NCBI GenBank assembly: GCA_036961445.1
Contig: JBALVO010000032.1
Span: forward strand, 1 to 32,903
Length of the DNA stretch: 32,903 bases
Direction: 5' to 3'
Origin: JBALVO01 sp036961445
Lineage (GTDB): Bacteria; Pseudomonadota; Gammaproteobacteria; Pseudomonadales; Halieaceae
Positions 1 to 7,235 of this stretch are shown piece after piece. The first letter of the stretch is position 1; each line of letters opens with the position of its first letter. Both the position numbers and the translations under genes were made by a program. The notes below the pieces were generated by a model. It was not told where the DNA came from. It ran no database searches and saw only the letters and a list, made by a program, of their open reading frames with translations.

Positions 1-51
1 TCGATTAATCGATTGTTTGTTATTGCTGGCTCCAAGGGCTAATACTTTCAT
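1..51 (-). CDS. NAD(P)H-dependent FMN reductase-like protein, N-terminus only
   Basis: Only the first 17 codons are in the window; the gene runs off the left edge. They read MKVLALGASNNKQSINR. This matches the start of flavodoxin-fold NAD(P)H:FMN/quinone reductases: a first beta strand, then the phosphate-binding loop GASNxxxSxN that holds the FMN phosphate. A GAGGAG ribosome site lies just upstream of the ATG on the minus strand. It follows the glyoxalase-family gene in the same direction after 57 bp, so it is probably the second gene of the SoxR-driven unit. A flavin or quinone reductase would fit a redox-cycling defence role. The family call rests on 17 residues. Confidence 0.55.
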   Translation of the reverse strand, partial: MKVLALGASNNKQSINR

Positions 52-108
52 GTTCGCTTCTCCTCATCGGCACGATGGCTTATTACCCATCGATGTTTTC
101 AATAGTCA

Positions 109-525
109 TCAACTGGATTGATTTCGCTGTTGTGGCAGATCGCTCAGATACTCGATGAACTCGACTTCAAAACCATCTGGATCGATAAAATAGACATTCC
201 GACGAAAGGGTTCATCAGCACCATCCTTGGCAACTGCAAACCCCGCTTTTTCCAGGCGATTGATAACTGCATCTATCGCATTGGTGACAAAGGCAAAATG
301 TGCCAGACCTACCTGGTGCCCCCTCAGGTCCCGATTCTCACCCGCACCATGGTCGTTGAATACCAGGTACTGATAGTCATCACCAAAATGCACCCAGGTG
401 CGAGGCTTGCCGTACCATTCCCCTTTACCCTGATCACGGATATGCCAATGAGGGAAAGCCGCCCGATAAAATTTCAATGATTGTTCAATGTCTGTAACAA
501 CAAGATTCACGTGTTCCAAATGCAT
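109..525 (-). CDS. VOC/glyoxalase family protein, SoxR-regulated
   Basis: A 138-residue single-domain vicinal-oxygen-chelate protein. The N-terminal HVNLVVTDIEQSLKFY strand-helix unit is typical, as are a mid-protein VGLAHFAF strand and the C-terminal DPDGFEVEFIEY strand. H5, the His of LAHF and a Glu of EVEF are the likely metal ligands. The family covers glyoxalase I, fosfomycin-resistance and dioxygenase-like proteins; the substrate here cannot be told. I chose the ATG at 525 over the in-frame TTG at 540 because TTGGAGAAC supplies a GGAG ribosome site nine bases before it. The promoter overlaps a SoxR box and soxR is divergent, so the gene is inferred to be induced by redox-cycling stress. 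Confidence 0.85.
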   Translation of the reverse strand: MHLEHVNLVVTDIEQSLKFYRAAFPHWHIRDQGKGEWYGKPRTWVHFGDDYQYLVFNDHGAGENRDLRGHQVGLAHFAFVTNAIDAVINRLEKAGFAVAKDGADEPFRRNVYFIDPDGFEVEFIEYLSDLPQQRNQSS

Positions 526-557
526 AATAATGTTCTCCAACGGTTAAACTTGACGCC

Positions 558-588
558 ATGCTATTACCTCAACCTAACTTGAGGTAAA
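558..588 (-). promoter_or_regulatory. SoxR-type promoter of the VOC gene, 19-bp spacer
   Basis: On the minus strand a -35 TTTACC (583-588) and a -10 TAGCAT (558-563) are separated by exactly 19 bp (564-582), and the SoxR palindrome fills the spacer. This reproduces the geometry of the E. coli soxS promoter, which also has TTTACC and a 19-bp spacer. The over-long spacer is the hallmark of MerR-family activation by DNA distortion. On the plus strand no comparable -10 exists, so the VOC gene, not soxR, is the activated target. Confidence 0.85.
567..584. promoter_or_regulatory. SoxR box
   Basis: CCTCAACCTAACTTGAGG has perfect 6-bp arms (CCTCAA/TTGAGG) and matches the E. coli soxS operator CCTCAAGTTAACTTGAGG at 16 of 18 positions; the differences are in the centre. 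The palindrome extends to 564-587 (TTA/TAA). It lies between the VOC gene and soxR, so it may also set soxR's own level. Confidence 0.9.
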
Positions 589-639
589 GTGTTTTTTTGA
601 GATATTTTGAGATATTTAGAGAAAAGTGATGGAGATGAC

Positions 640-1089
640 ATGAAGGACGCAACCTGGACGGTAGGAAAAGTAGCAAAGCGCTGTGGCGTCAAAGTCAGCA
701 CTTTGCATTTTTACGAGAGCAAGGGCTTGATCAGGAGTTGGCGCAATGCAGGAAATCAGCGGCAATACAAACCCGACGTACTGCGGCGTATCTCTGTCAT
801 AAAGGCGGCGCAGAAAATGGGGGTCAGCCTGGATGAGATCAAGCGGGCATTCTCCAGCCTGCCCGATGGCCGAACACCAACCACGAAAGATTGGGAAACC
901 CTATCCACCTTCTGGCGAGATGACCTGAACGAACGCATAGAATACCTGCAACGCCTCCGGGATTCCCTCACCGGCTGCATTGGCTGCGGTTGTTTGTCGA
1001 TGAAAAAATGCCCTATTTACAATCAGGACGATAAATTGGCCACCGAAGGTAGCGGGCCTGTTATCCTCGATCGCGCAATCAGGGCCTAA
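640..1089 (+). CDS. soxR: Redox-sensitive transcriptional activator SoxR
   Basis: A 149-residue MerR-family regulator. Residues 5-70 form the winged-helix DNA-binding domain (WTVGKVAKRCGV, then LHFYESKGL and RxAGNQRQY). A dimerisation helix follows around 85-112. The [2Fe-2S] cluster loop is intact: C113, C116, C118 and C124 in CIGCGCLSMKKCPIYN, nearly the E. coli SoxR signature. SoxR is activated when the cluster is oxidised by redox-cycling compounds. Start 640 was chosen because GGAG at 631-634 sits five bases before it; the upstream in-frame ATG at 607 lacks a good site. No soxS is visible, which fits the non-enteric arrangement in which SoxR directly controls a few neighbouring genes. 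Confidence 0.95.
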   Translation: MKDATWTVGKVAKRCGVKVSTLHFYESKGLIRSWRNAGNQRQYKPDVLRRISVIKAAQKMGVSLDEIKRAFSSLPDGRTPTTKDWETLSTFWRDDLNERIEYLQRLRDSLTGCIGCGCLSMKKCPIYNQDDKLATEGSGPVILDRAIRA

Positions 1090-1130
1090 TTCCTGCTATC
1101 TAATTCAGCGACAACGGAGCCTCAACATCC

Positions 1131-1772
1131 ATGCTGCAACTCATCTCCCAGGGCCAATGGCTACTGTTTCTATTAATTACCATAGCGCTGGTCATTTCCC
1201 TGACGTTCCATGAGTTCGGCCATGCTGCCAGCGCAAAGCTGTTTGGCGATGATACCGCTCAGAGGCTGGGCCGATTAACGCTAAACCCCATCGCTCATAT
1301 CGACCCAATGGGCTTGCTAATGGTCGTGTTGATTGGCATAGGTTATGCGAAGCCGGTGCCCACCAATCCAGCCAAATATTCGTCGCGCTGGGCTAGCCTG
1401 GTGGTCGCGGCCGCAGGGCCAGGAATGAACCTGCTGGTTGCCTGTGTAGCAATAAACCTGTATTTGTTTGGCCTTGCGGCAGGCTGGGGTCCATTCGCCG
1501 GAGATGGCGCCAGAATTTTCTTCACATACCTGGCACTCATCAACCTGCTACTGATGGTCTTCAACCTGTTACCGCTGGGCCCACTGGACGGGCACTACAT
1601 CATGCCGTATTTTCTGCCTGCGCGAGTGGCAAAGCAGTACCAGTACTATAATGCCCGCTACGGCAATTATCTCTTTTTAGGACTCATCGTACTGAGCTTG
1701 GCGGGCGTGCCTATATTCAGTTTTCTACGGCAAGCCGGGGAAACAATATTGCCGCTGATTGTTTTTGTCTGA
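1131..1772 (+). CDS. Site-2 protease family (M50) integral membrane metalloprotease
   Basis: A 213-residue, very hydrophobic protein with about five to six membrane segments. Residues 27-31 give the zinc motif HEFGH inside the first half, and NLLPLGPLDG at 145-154 supplies the third ligand Asp (D153), the standard M50 pair. There is no PDZ or CBS domain, so it belongs to the minimal M50B type that cleaves membrane-spanning substrates. NPIAHIDPMG (52-61) is a conserved element between the two motifs. The substrate is unknown, and no anti-sigma or signal-peptide gene adjoins. It follows soxR by 41 bp in the same direction; co-transcription is possible but no functional link is evident. Confidence 0.85.
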   Translation: MLQLISQGQWLLFLLITIALVISLTFHEFGHAASAKLFGDDTAQRLGRLTLNPIAHIDPMGLLMVVLIGIGYAKPVPTNPAKYSSRWASLVVAAAGPGMNLLVACVAINLYLFGLAAGWGPFAGDGARIFFTYLALINLLLMVFNLLPLGPLDGHYIMPYFLPARVAKQYQYYNARYGNYLFLGLIVLSLAGVPIFSFLRQAGETILPLIVFV

Positions 1773-1809
1773 TCATCAAAGTGGCAACGCCTCACCCACT
1801 ACAGCGAAT

Positions 1810-2571
1810 TCAACTTCTGGGGTCTTTGATATACATGGCGGTACCATTTCTCATTTCCACCTTGAATAATTCAGAGGTTTTAACCAGGTCGCTGATTTTT
1901 TTGTAGCCATAATTGATTGAGGAAAAGGAACTATTATTATTGGTTATATAGCTGGCAACCATCCCCATGTTAGCCCAGCCATCATCCCCCGAAGTCTGCT
2001 CAACCGCCGTCCTCAACATTCTTACCAATGAGGTGTTGTGCCGCAACTGCGCCTTGGATTTTTTCGCTGGAGGAGCCTCTATCTCTGCTTCATCCTCTGA
2101 GGCAGACACCAGATTTTCGATATAGATAAATGGCGAACAGGAATCTACAAACGGCTTTGGCGTTTTCTTCTCGCCAAAGCCGTAAACCGGCAAACCACTT
2201 TCCAGAATTCTGAGTACCAGCGGGGTAAAATCGCTGTCACTTGTCATCAGCGCAAAGGCATTCACATTATTGCTGTACAGCAGATCCATAGCGTCAATAA
2301 TCATCGCTGAATCTGTCGCATTCTTTCCTTTGGTGTAGGCAAACTGCTGCATAGGCCGAATAGCATGGGGATGCAGCTTATCAGCCCAACCGCTTAGCGA
2401 TGGGTTATTCCAGTCCCCGTGGGCATGACGGACATTGACAATCCCGTGTTTGGCCAGTTCCTCCAGAACGCCTTCTATTGCGTTGTGGCTAACATTGTCA
2501 CAATCGATCAAAAGCGCAATTCTTTTTGTTTCTTCCACCGGATAACCCTCGCTAGCATTAAGGTTCGGCAT
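1810..2571 (-). CDS. NYN domain protein with C-terminal OST-HTH/LOTUS domain
   Basis: A 253-residue protein. Residues 16-155 are a LabA/NYN PIN-like nuclease domain: acidic residues D23 and D25 (IDCDN), D87 (KGKNATDSAMIIDAMDLL) and D112/D114 (TSDSDF) form the metal-binding set. After an acidic, Lys-containing linker (157-178), residues about 178-250 resemble an OST-HTH (LOTUS) domain, with GWANMGMVASYI and YGYKKISDLV. Family members are predicted RNases or RNA-binding proteins. The ATG at 2571 has no clear ribosome site. An internal GTG at 2538 (before EETKRIALL) has GAGG eight bases ahead and could be the true start. Confidence 0.85.
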   Translation of the reverse strand: MPNLNASEGYPVEETKRIALLIDCDNVSHNAIEGVLEELAKHGIVNVRHAHGDWNNPSLSGWADKLHPHAIRPMQQFAYTKGKNATDSAMIIDAMDLLYSNNVNAFALMTSDSDFTPLVLRILESGLPVYGFGEKKTPKPFVDSCSPFIYIENLVSASEDEAEIEAPPAKKSKAQLRHNTSLVRMLRTAVEQTSGDDGWANMGMVASYITNNNSSFSSINYGYKKISDLVKTSELFKVEMRNGTAMYIKDPRS

Positions 2572-2694
2572 ATTGCCGAGTACATGCCTGCATCATACAT
2601 AGTGACGAAGGGTGAGCACAGAGGTGCAGTTTATGCTGTTTTTATTTACAATCGCGCGCAGGTAACAGACTTCGCCCTTATCGGAACAACTCAC

Positions 2695-3591
2695 ATGAAA
2701 TGGATACTCCCTATTGTTTTCGCATTGTCTCTCCCCGGTGTATTGGCCGCTGATCAGCTACAACCGATGGATATTGACCATCGCATTGTCTTGATCACAG
2801 GTTCCACCAGCGGCCTCGGCCGGGAAGTTGCGCGCACTCTTGCCGACGCGGGTGACCATGTCATTATTCATGGCCGAAGCAGTGAACGTGGCGAGTCTCT
2901 GGTAAAGGAACTCAATGCTCAACGCCCTGGAGCTGCTCGCTTCTATCAGGCGGACTTTGGCTCACTTGCCGATGTTCGTTTGCTGGCGACAGAAATAACC
3001 AAAGACTACCCCAGACTCGATGTACTGATAAATAACGCTGGTATTGCGCTGATAAATGACCCGGTTCGACGAATAAGCCAGGACGGGTATGAACTTCACT
3101 TCCAGGTAAATTATTTATCCGGTTTTTTGCTGACCGACCTGCTGCTTCCATTACTGGAGAAGGGCAAGTCTGCGCGCATTATCAACGTCGCGTCAGGCTC
3201 AGCGGACCCTCTGGATTTTGATAATTTGATGCTGGAACGGGACTATTCGCCATGGCGCGCCTACGGCCAAAGTAAGCTTGCGCAAGTTATGTATACCGTC
3301 GATTTGAGCAACAAACTACGCGCCCGAAAAATCACCGTTAATTCCCTACACCCGGCAACCTTTATGGACACCAGTATGGTGCTGTCTTTGGGCGTTAAAC
3401 CCGAGAGTTCGGTAATGGACGGCCGGGATGCAGTACTGCACTTGGTAAATGATGAAAATGTTGGCAATGGCGAGTTTTACGATGGGCTTAAATTAAGCAA
3501 GACTCACGCACAAGCTTACAATGAAGCTGTACGCGCACAGCTGTGGAGCGTCTCGGAGAAATTAGTAAACGCTAATCAAGAATCGCGCTAG
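2695..3591 (+). CDS. Short-chain dehydrogenase/reductase with predicted signal peptide
   Basis: A 298-residue classical SDR fold. The cofactor glycine motif TGSTSGLG is at 35-42, NNAG at 113-116, catalytic Ser in VAS at 167, and YxxxK at Y190/K194. It resembles the retinol-dehydrogenase/WW-oxidoreductase-like group. The first 19 residues (MKWILPIVFALSLPGVLAA) look like a signal peptide or membrane anchor, unusual for an NAD(P)-dependent enzyme. The ATG at 2695 has GGA about nine bases upstream. An alternative cytosolic start at M25 (2767) has no ribosome site. The open frame extends back to 2419 across the NYN gene, but that extension is antisense and not credible. Substrate unknown. Confidence 0.85.
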   Translation: MKWILPIVFALSLPGVLAADQLQPMDIDHRIVLITGSTSGLGREVARTLADAGDHVIIHGRSSERGESLVKELNAQRPGAARFYQADFGSLADVRLLATEITKDYPRLDVLINNAGIALINDPVRRISQDGYELHFQVNYLSGFLLTDLLLPLLEKGKSARIINVASGSADPLDFDNLMLERDYSPWRAYGQSKLAQVMYTVDLSNKLRARKITVNSLHPATFMDTSMVLSLGVKPESSVMDGRDAVLHLVNDENVGNGEFYDGLKLSKTHAQAYNEAVRAQLWSVSEKLVNANQESR

Positions 3592-4022
3592 GCCGGCGCA
3601 AAATCTATAGACCTGCGACCGGTTCGTGTCCGCCGCTCGTGATCATTCTGTAGAGCATGTAATTCGGCCCTGAGTCCATATAGTGCGCGTCTTTCACCGT
3701 CGTCATCGCGCCGGTCAGTATGACGAATATAGCCGCACTTGCAGGCGCAACTAGTACATTGACTCAGAGGAAGTTTAGGGGCTTGTTTAATCAAAAATTT
3801 CTGGCCACTAAGATTGGTTGCGCCATCACAGCAAATTTTTGCGGTCATGATGGAGACCGACTGAAATGGAAAATCCGACGCTGAATTTTTCGCTGCAGGC
3901 CCGTTACCGGGTTTTTGTTTAGGTGCTTTTGCCGGGGCTTTTTTGGATTGAGTCGGTTTTCTCATCACCAGGAAAACGCCAATGCCGATTGTTACAAGAA
4001 AAATTGCCAGAAAGATTTGCAT
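3588..4022 (-). CDS. Membrane-anchored Cys/His-rich protein of unknown family (copy 1)
   Basis: 144 residues, no function recognised. Residues 2-20 are one membrane segment, followed by a Lys/Pro/Ala-rich linker (21-50). The conserved part holds C64-C65, then LSGQKFL, LPLSQC, a C89-x2-C92-x-C94-x-C96 cluster, YIRHTDRR and GERRALYGL. The same order of motifs recurs in the gene at 28254-28742, so this is a two-copy family in the window. The Cys/His spacing suggests a metal or redox site, but that is inference. A strong GGAGG precedes the ATG. The last codons overlap the convergent SDR stop by four bases. Confidence 0.75.
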   Translation of the reverse strand: MQIFLAIFLVTIGIGVFLVMRKPTQSKKAPAKAPKQKPGNGPAAKNSASDFPFQSVSIMTAKICCDGATNLSGQKFLIKQAPKLPLSQCTSCACKCGYIRHTDRRDDDGERRALYGLRAELHALQNDHERRTRTGRRSIDFAPA

Positions 4023-4095
4023 CTCACCTCCGTGTGGTTTAGCCCTATTAAATATCCTTACGCCCCAATTTACTGACTTTCAACTACCTTTGCCA

Positions 4096-4860
4096 TCAAT
4101 CTCGATAGGACGGATCCCTTTTTTCCAGTCGGCGAATTAGAGCCGGCCAGGCAATTCCTCCAAACATTCCTTTGGTCGCCGCCTGGGTCGTGCGCGCCGT
4201 GCCATCAATGATCGCCTGGTCGAAATGAATAAGTTCTCGACCACCGGACATCGCCGCAATCTGTATCTGGCAGGCACTTTCCAGTATGTACATAAACAGA
4301 AATGCATCAGCAACGCTGCCAGCTGCAACCAACAAGCCATGGTTGCGTAAAATGAGGTTTGTCTTGTCACCCAGATCCCTTTGCAATCTTTGCTTTTCTT
4401 CTTCATTGACCGCAATGCCTTCGTAGTCGTGGTAGGCAATTGATGCAAGTGACAAAGAAGCCTGCTGGGAAATGGGTAGCAGGCCGTCTTTTTGTGCAGC
4501 CACCGCAACGCCTGCACGGGAATGCCAATGGACAACACACATGGCATCGTGCCGCACTTCGTGCACAGCGCTGTGAACCACGAAGCCCGCTGGATTGATA
4601 TCGAAAGGACTTTCCATCACCTTTTGGCCGTTGAGATCGATTTTTACCAAATTCGACGCACACATCTCATCATAAAGTAAGCCGTATGGATTAATCAGGA
4701 AGTGCGCTTCGTCACCGGGCACCCTGGCCGATATATGGGTGAACACCAGATCGTCCCAACCAAAACTGGCAACCAGCCGGTAAAGTGCCGCCAGGTCAAC
4801 ACGCACTTGCCACTCCTGCGCACTCACGGACTGCTCTACTGAGGGTACCGATAACTGCAT
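4096..4860 (-). CDS. Class II aldolase/adducin family protein
   Basis: 254 residues, the full length of the family (FucA, AraD, adducin head). Zinc ligands are visible as H111 and H113 (VVHWHS) and H174 (LRNHGLL). The conserved FTHISARVPG (40-49), FLINPYGLLYDEM (54-66) and SNLVKIDLNG (69-78) blocks are present. Such proteins act on sugar phosphates or are uncharacterised adducin-like homologues; no sugar catabolic gene is adjacent, so the substrate is open. It is a single gene with a good upstream spacer. Confidence 0.88.
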   Translation of the reverse strand: MQLSVPSVEQSVSAQEWQVRVDLAALYRLVASFGWDDLVFTHISARVPGDEAHFLINPYGLLYDEMCASNLVKIDLNGQKVMESPFDINPAGFVVHSAVHEVRHDAMCVVHWHSRAGVAVAAQKDGLLPISQQASLSLASIAYHDYEGIAVNEEEKQRLQRDLGDKTNLILRNHGLLVAAGSVADAFLFMYILESACQIQIAAMSGGRELIHFDQAIIDGTARTTQAATKGMFGGIAWPALIRRLEKRDPSYRD

Positions 4861-4995
4861 GGTTTACTCCCTATCGAGGATTATCTGATTTAGTGTAGAC
4901 GCCAACATCAGGAACGCCAGCGGGAGCTCGACCGACCAGTACACTGGTGGTTTCCTTACCCTGGTTACAGGCCAACCTGCTACTGCGCCTTGATT

Positions 4996-5364
4996 TTAGC
5001 TCAAGGTCTGACGATCAAGGATATTGCGTATTCTGAGGTACTCATCGTAGGCTTCTGGCAGAAAAACCAGCTTGTAGAAAAAACGCTCATTGACCGTGTG
5101 TAAATTATTCGTGCCCCTTCCCGCTTCATGGGTAGAGTGGGTATAGCTCATTTCCAGGTGGATGACCCGTGTATTCACCGGTAACTCAAGATTCAGGCCG
5201 TCCAGCGACTTCCTCACGGTCAACTCTTTGATACTGTAGGTCGACATTTCGGCAATAAAGGTCGAGTTAATGCGGAAGTTGCTGGTAACCGGGGCGAGGT
5301 ACTGCGCACCCATGGCGTTATGCTGAACGTACATCCTCGGGTTTTTTCTGACATCTATAAACAT
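4996..5364 (-). CDS. Hypothetical protein, possibly divergent PilZ-like
   Basis: 122 residues; I do not recognise the family. There is no signal peptide or membrane segment. The order RKNPRMYVQH (6-15), AEMSTYSIKEL (38-48), a strand VIHLEMSYTH (67-76) and FFYKLVFL (94-101) loosely recalls PilZ architecture, but the second PilZ motif is not convincing, so this is a weak alternative. GGA lies about eight bases before the ATG. It stands alone between the aldolase-like gene and the sulfotransferase. Confidence 0.6.
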   Translation of the reverse strand: MFIDVRKNPRMYVQHNAMGAQYLAPVTSNFRINSTFIAEMSTYSIKELTVRKSLDGLNLELPVNTRVIHLEMSYTHSTHEAGRGTNNLHTVNERFFYKLVFLPEAYDEYLRIRNILDRQTLS

Positions 5365-5647
5365 CGGCTATTTCCACTATGACTCTAATTGCGAGCAGTA
5401 TAGTCCAGTGGCGTTGTTTTTGTGATGGCCTGGACGGAGAATGTGAGATCAATCCATTGGCAGAGCGTCTGTCAGAGAGTTTTCATCTCATAAGATCGCC
5501 GACTGCATTAAGTCCTTAGTGCTACATTTGCTCCCGCCAACTCTGCTTTTCTTGCCTATACTTCTCGTTTAACCCGAATGATCTATCCCCATTCCGTCAA
5601 TGCCGCAACCTTATCCGGCGCAGAAACTCCGAGGCAATGAATACATC
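5365..5647. other. Intergenic spacer before the sulfotransferase
   Basis: 283 bp between divergent genes. A TATACT at 5557-5562 could be a -10 for the sulfotransferase, but no -35 is convincing at the right distance. No repeat or terminator seen. Confidence 0.35.
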
Positions 5648-6565
5648 ATGAAGCTACCGCAGAACACTCGCATCTATCAGTGCCACCACTTTGATAGCAC
5701 CCGCTGGAAATACCTGGAGCACCGTGCTGACGACATCGTAATCGCCACCTCCTACAAGGCGGGGACGACATGGACGCAGGGAATCATCGCGAACCTGCTA
5801 TTTCCCGATGGCAATTTCCCGGCACCACCTGCAGCCCTGTCTCCCTGGCTCGATATGCGACTGCTGCCACTGGAGTTAATCCTTGGCGGACTGGACGCCC
5901 AGCCGCACCGGCGCTTCATAAAAACGCACTTACCCCTGGATGGCATGCGCTACGAGGAGGATGTGAAATATCTCTATATCACCCGCGATGGGCGCGACGT
6001 TTTTATGTCCTTGTGGAATCACTATCGCCATATGACACCGGAGTTTTTGCATCTGATCAATATCATCCCGGGCCGCGTGGGCGAGGAGTTCCCCCAGGCG
6101 CCGGAGGATATCCATGAGTTCTGGAGCCATTGGGTGGACCAAAGCTGTTTTGCAGACGAAGTGGGCGGTTGGCCCTACTGGTCGCACTTGTCCAATGTAC
6201 AGTCCTGGTGGAACTATCGACACTTACCCAATATCCGTCTGGTGCACTACAACGATTTGCTCGCTGATACTGAGGGCGAGATCCGGGAGATTGCCCGCTA
6301 CCTGGAAATTGACGTGCCCGAATCAGCCTGGCCAGGCATAGTTGATGCTGTGTCATTCAAGGAAATGAAAGCCAGGGGCGAACTCTATGCGCCCGGCGGC
6401 GGATCCTTCTGGCAGGGTGGTGCTGCTACGTTTATGAACAAGGGCACCAATGGACGTTGGCGGAACGTGCTTTCGGACGCTGAGCTGGCGCAGTACGAAG
6501 CAGCCTGCGAGCGCGCGTTGACTCCCGATTGTCGACAATGGCTGGAAAGCGGCGGGGCTGTATAG
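5648..6565 (+). CDS. Sulfotransferase (PAPS-dependent, Sulfotransfer_1 type)
   Basis: 305 residues from the chosen start. The PAPS 5'-phosphosulfate loop is TSYKAGTTWTQ (35-44, K37), the catalytic His lies in KTHLP (H94), and the 3'-phosphate loop is TRDGRDVFMSLWNHY (R113, S121). The C-terminal KGTNGRWRN block corresponds to the last PAPS-binding motif of cytosolic sulfotransferases. It transfers sulfate from PAPS to a hydroxyl or amine; the acceptor is unknown. ATG 5648 matches the usual N-terminus. The upstream ATG at 5600 adds 16 unconserved residues, and neither has an ideal ribosome site. No PAPS synthesis gene is nearby. Confidence 0.9.
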   Translation: MKLPQNTRIYQCHHFDSTRWKYLEHRADDIVIATSYKAGTTWTQGIIANLLFPDGNFPAPPAALSPWLDMRLLPLELILGGLDAQPHRRFIKTHLPLDGMRYEEDVKYLYITRDGRDVFMSLWNHYRHMTPEFLHLINIIPGRVGEEFPQAPEDIHEFWSHWVDQSCFADEVGGWPYWSHLSNVQSWWNYRHLPNIRLVHYNDLLADTEGEIREIARYLEIDVPESAWPGIVDAVSFKEMKARGELYAPGGGSFWQGGAATFMNKGTNGRWRNVLSDAELAQYEAACERALTPDCRQWLESGGAV

Positions 6566-6602
6566 CGCCGGTGCCTAGACAGAGGCATCGTCGAATCATC
6601 GG

Positions 6603-7235
6603 CTACATTTTACCGCCCCATATGGTGATGATTTCTTCTTCGCCTTGCATCTGGGCCGGGGTATAACCTCCCTGGTGATGCCTGGGACCAGGGTAACGAG
6701 CCACCTTCCACCCTGAAAACTCCGCATTGCCGCCATACTTGGGGTCAGCCATGAATCCCATAATTGTCATGGCTCTGACCAATTCAAAGAAGTCCATATC
6801 TGCAATGCCTTCCGCCGGCCACTGGGTTGACGTGCCCGCCTCCATCGACCTGAGTACGCGATCCTGCTCAGCCGGCGGCAGATCGATAAACGATTTACCG
6901 AGCTGCCCACGGCAAAGCGATTCCAGGGCCGTAAGCCCCGCATCGAAATCAATTCGGGACTCTACATCCTCGTTCGCCAGGGCTTTGTCGATAAAATTCA
7001 CGCAATTGGCTTCAGTCGCACCGGGCTGGTGGTCGGTGGGGATTATACGAGCGGCGATAGCAGCAACTGTTTGCCATTGCTCCGCAGTAAATATCGCCGG
7101 ATCTTTTGATTGTTGCGCAGCCGCCGCTGCCAAAGGCCGCGGCACAGTGAGCGCCATAAGCAGGCCACTCCCATATAGCGAGCCACCTCTTAACAACGTT
7201 CGACGACTGAGTGTGACGTTGTCTATTTTGTTCAT
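6603..7235 (-). CDS. Gluconate 2-dehydrogenase subunit 3 family protein, Tat-exported
   Basis: 210 residues. The N-terminus carries a twin-arginine signal (SRRTLLRGG at about 10-18, then a hydrophobic stretch ending near AAAAA). The mature part (FTAEQWQTVAAIAARIIPTD, then ADPKYGGNAEFSGWKVARYPGP) is typical of the small gamma subunit of membrane-bound FAD dehydrogenases. This subunit usually escorts the GMC flavoprotein through the Tat system. Its ATG overlaps the stop of the upstream GMC gene by four bases (ATGA), so translation is coupled. Confidence 0.92.
   Translation of the reverse strand: MNKIDNVTLSRRTLLRGGSLYGSGLLMALTVPRPLAAAAAQQSKDPAIFTAEQWQTVAAIAARIIPTDHQPGATEANCVNFIDKALANEDVESRIDFDAGLTALESLCRGQLGKSFIDLPPAEQDRVLRSMEAGTSTQWPAEGIADMDFFELVRAMTIMGFMADPKYGGNAEFSGWKVARYPGPRHHQGGYTPAQMQGEEEIITIWGGKM

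Noticed and set aside
118..480. 120-codon plus-strand ORF
   Set aside because: Antisense to the well-supported VOC gene and without a ribosome site.
567..598. Palindrome followed by a T-run as a terminator
   Set aside because: The palindrome is the SoxR box; the T-run begins seven bases after the stem and no transcript is expected to end there.
2419..2694. N-terminal extension of the SDR gene
   Set aside because: Overlaps the NYN gene in antisense and lacks domain-like sequence; ATG 2695 has a ribosome site and signal peptide.
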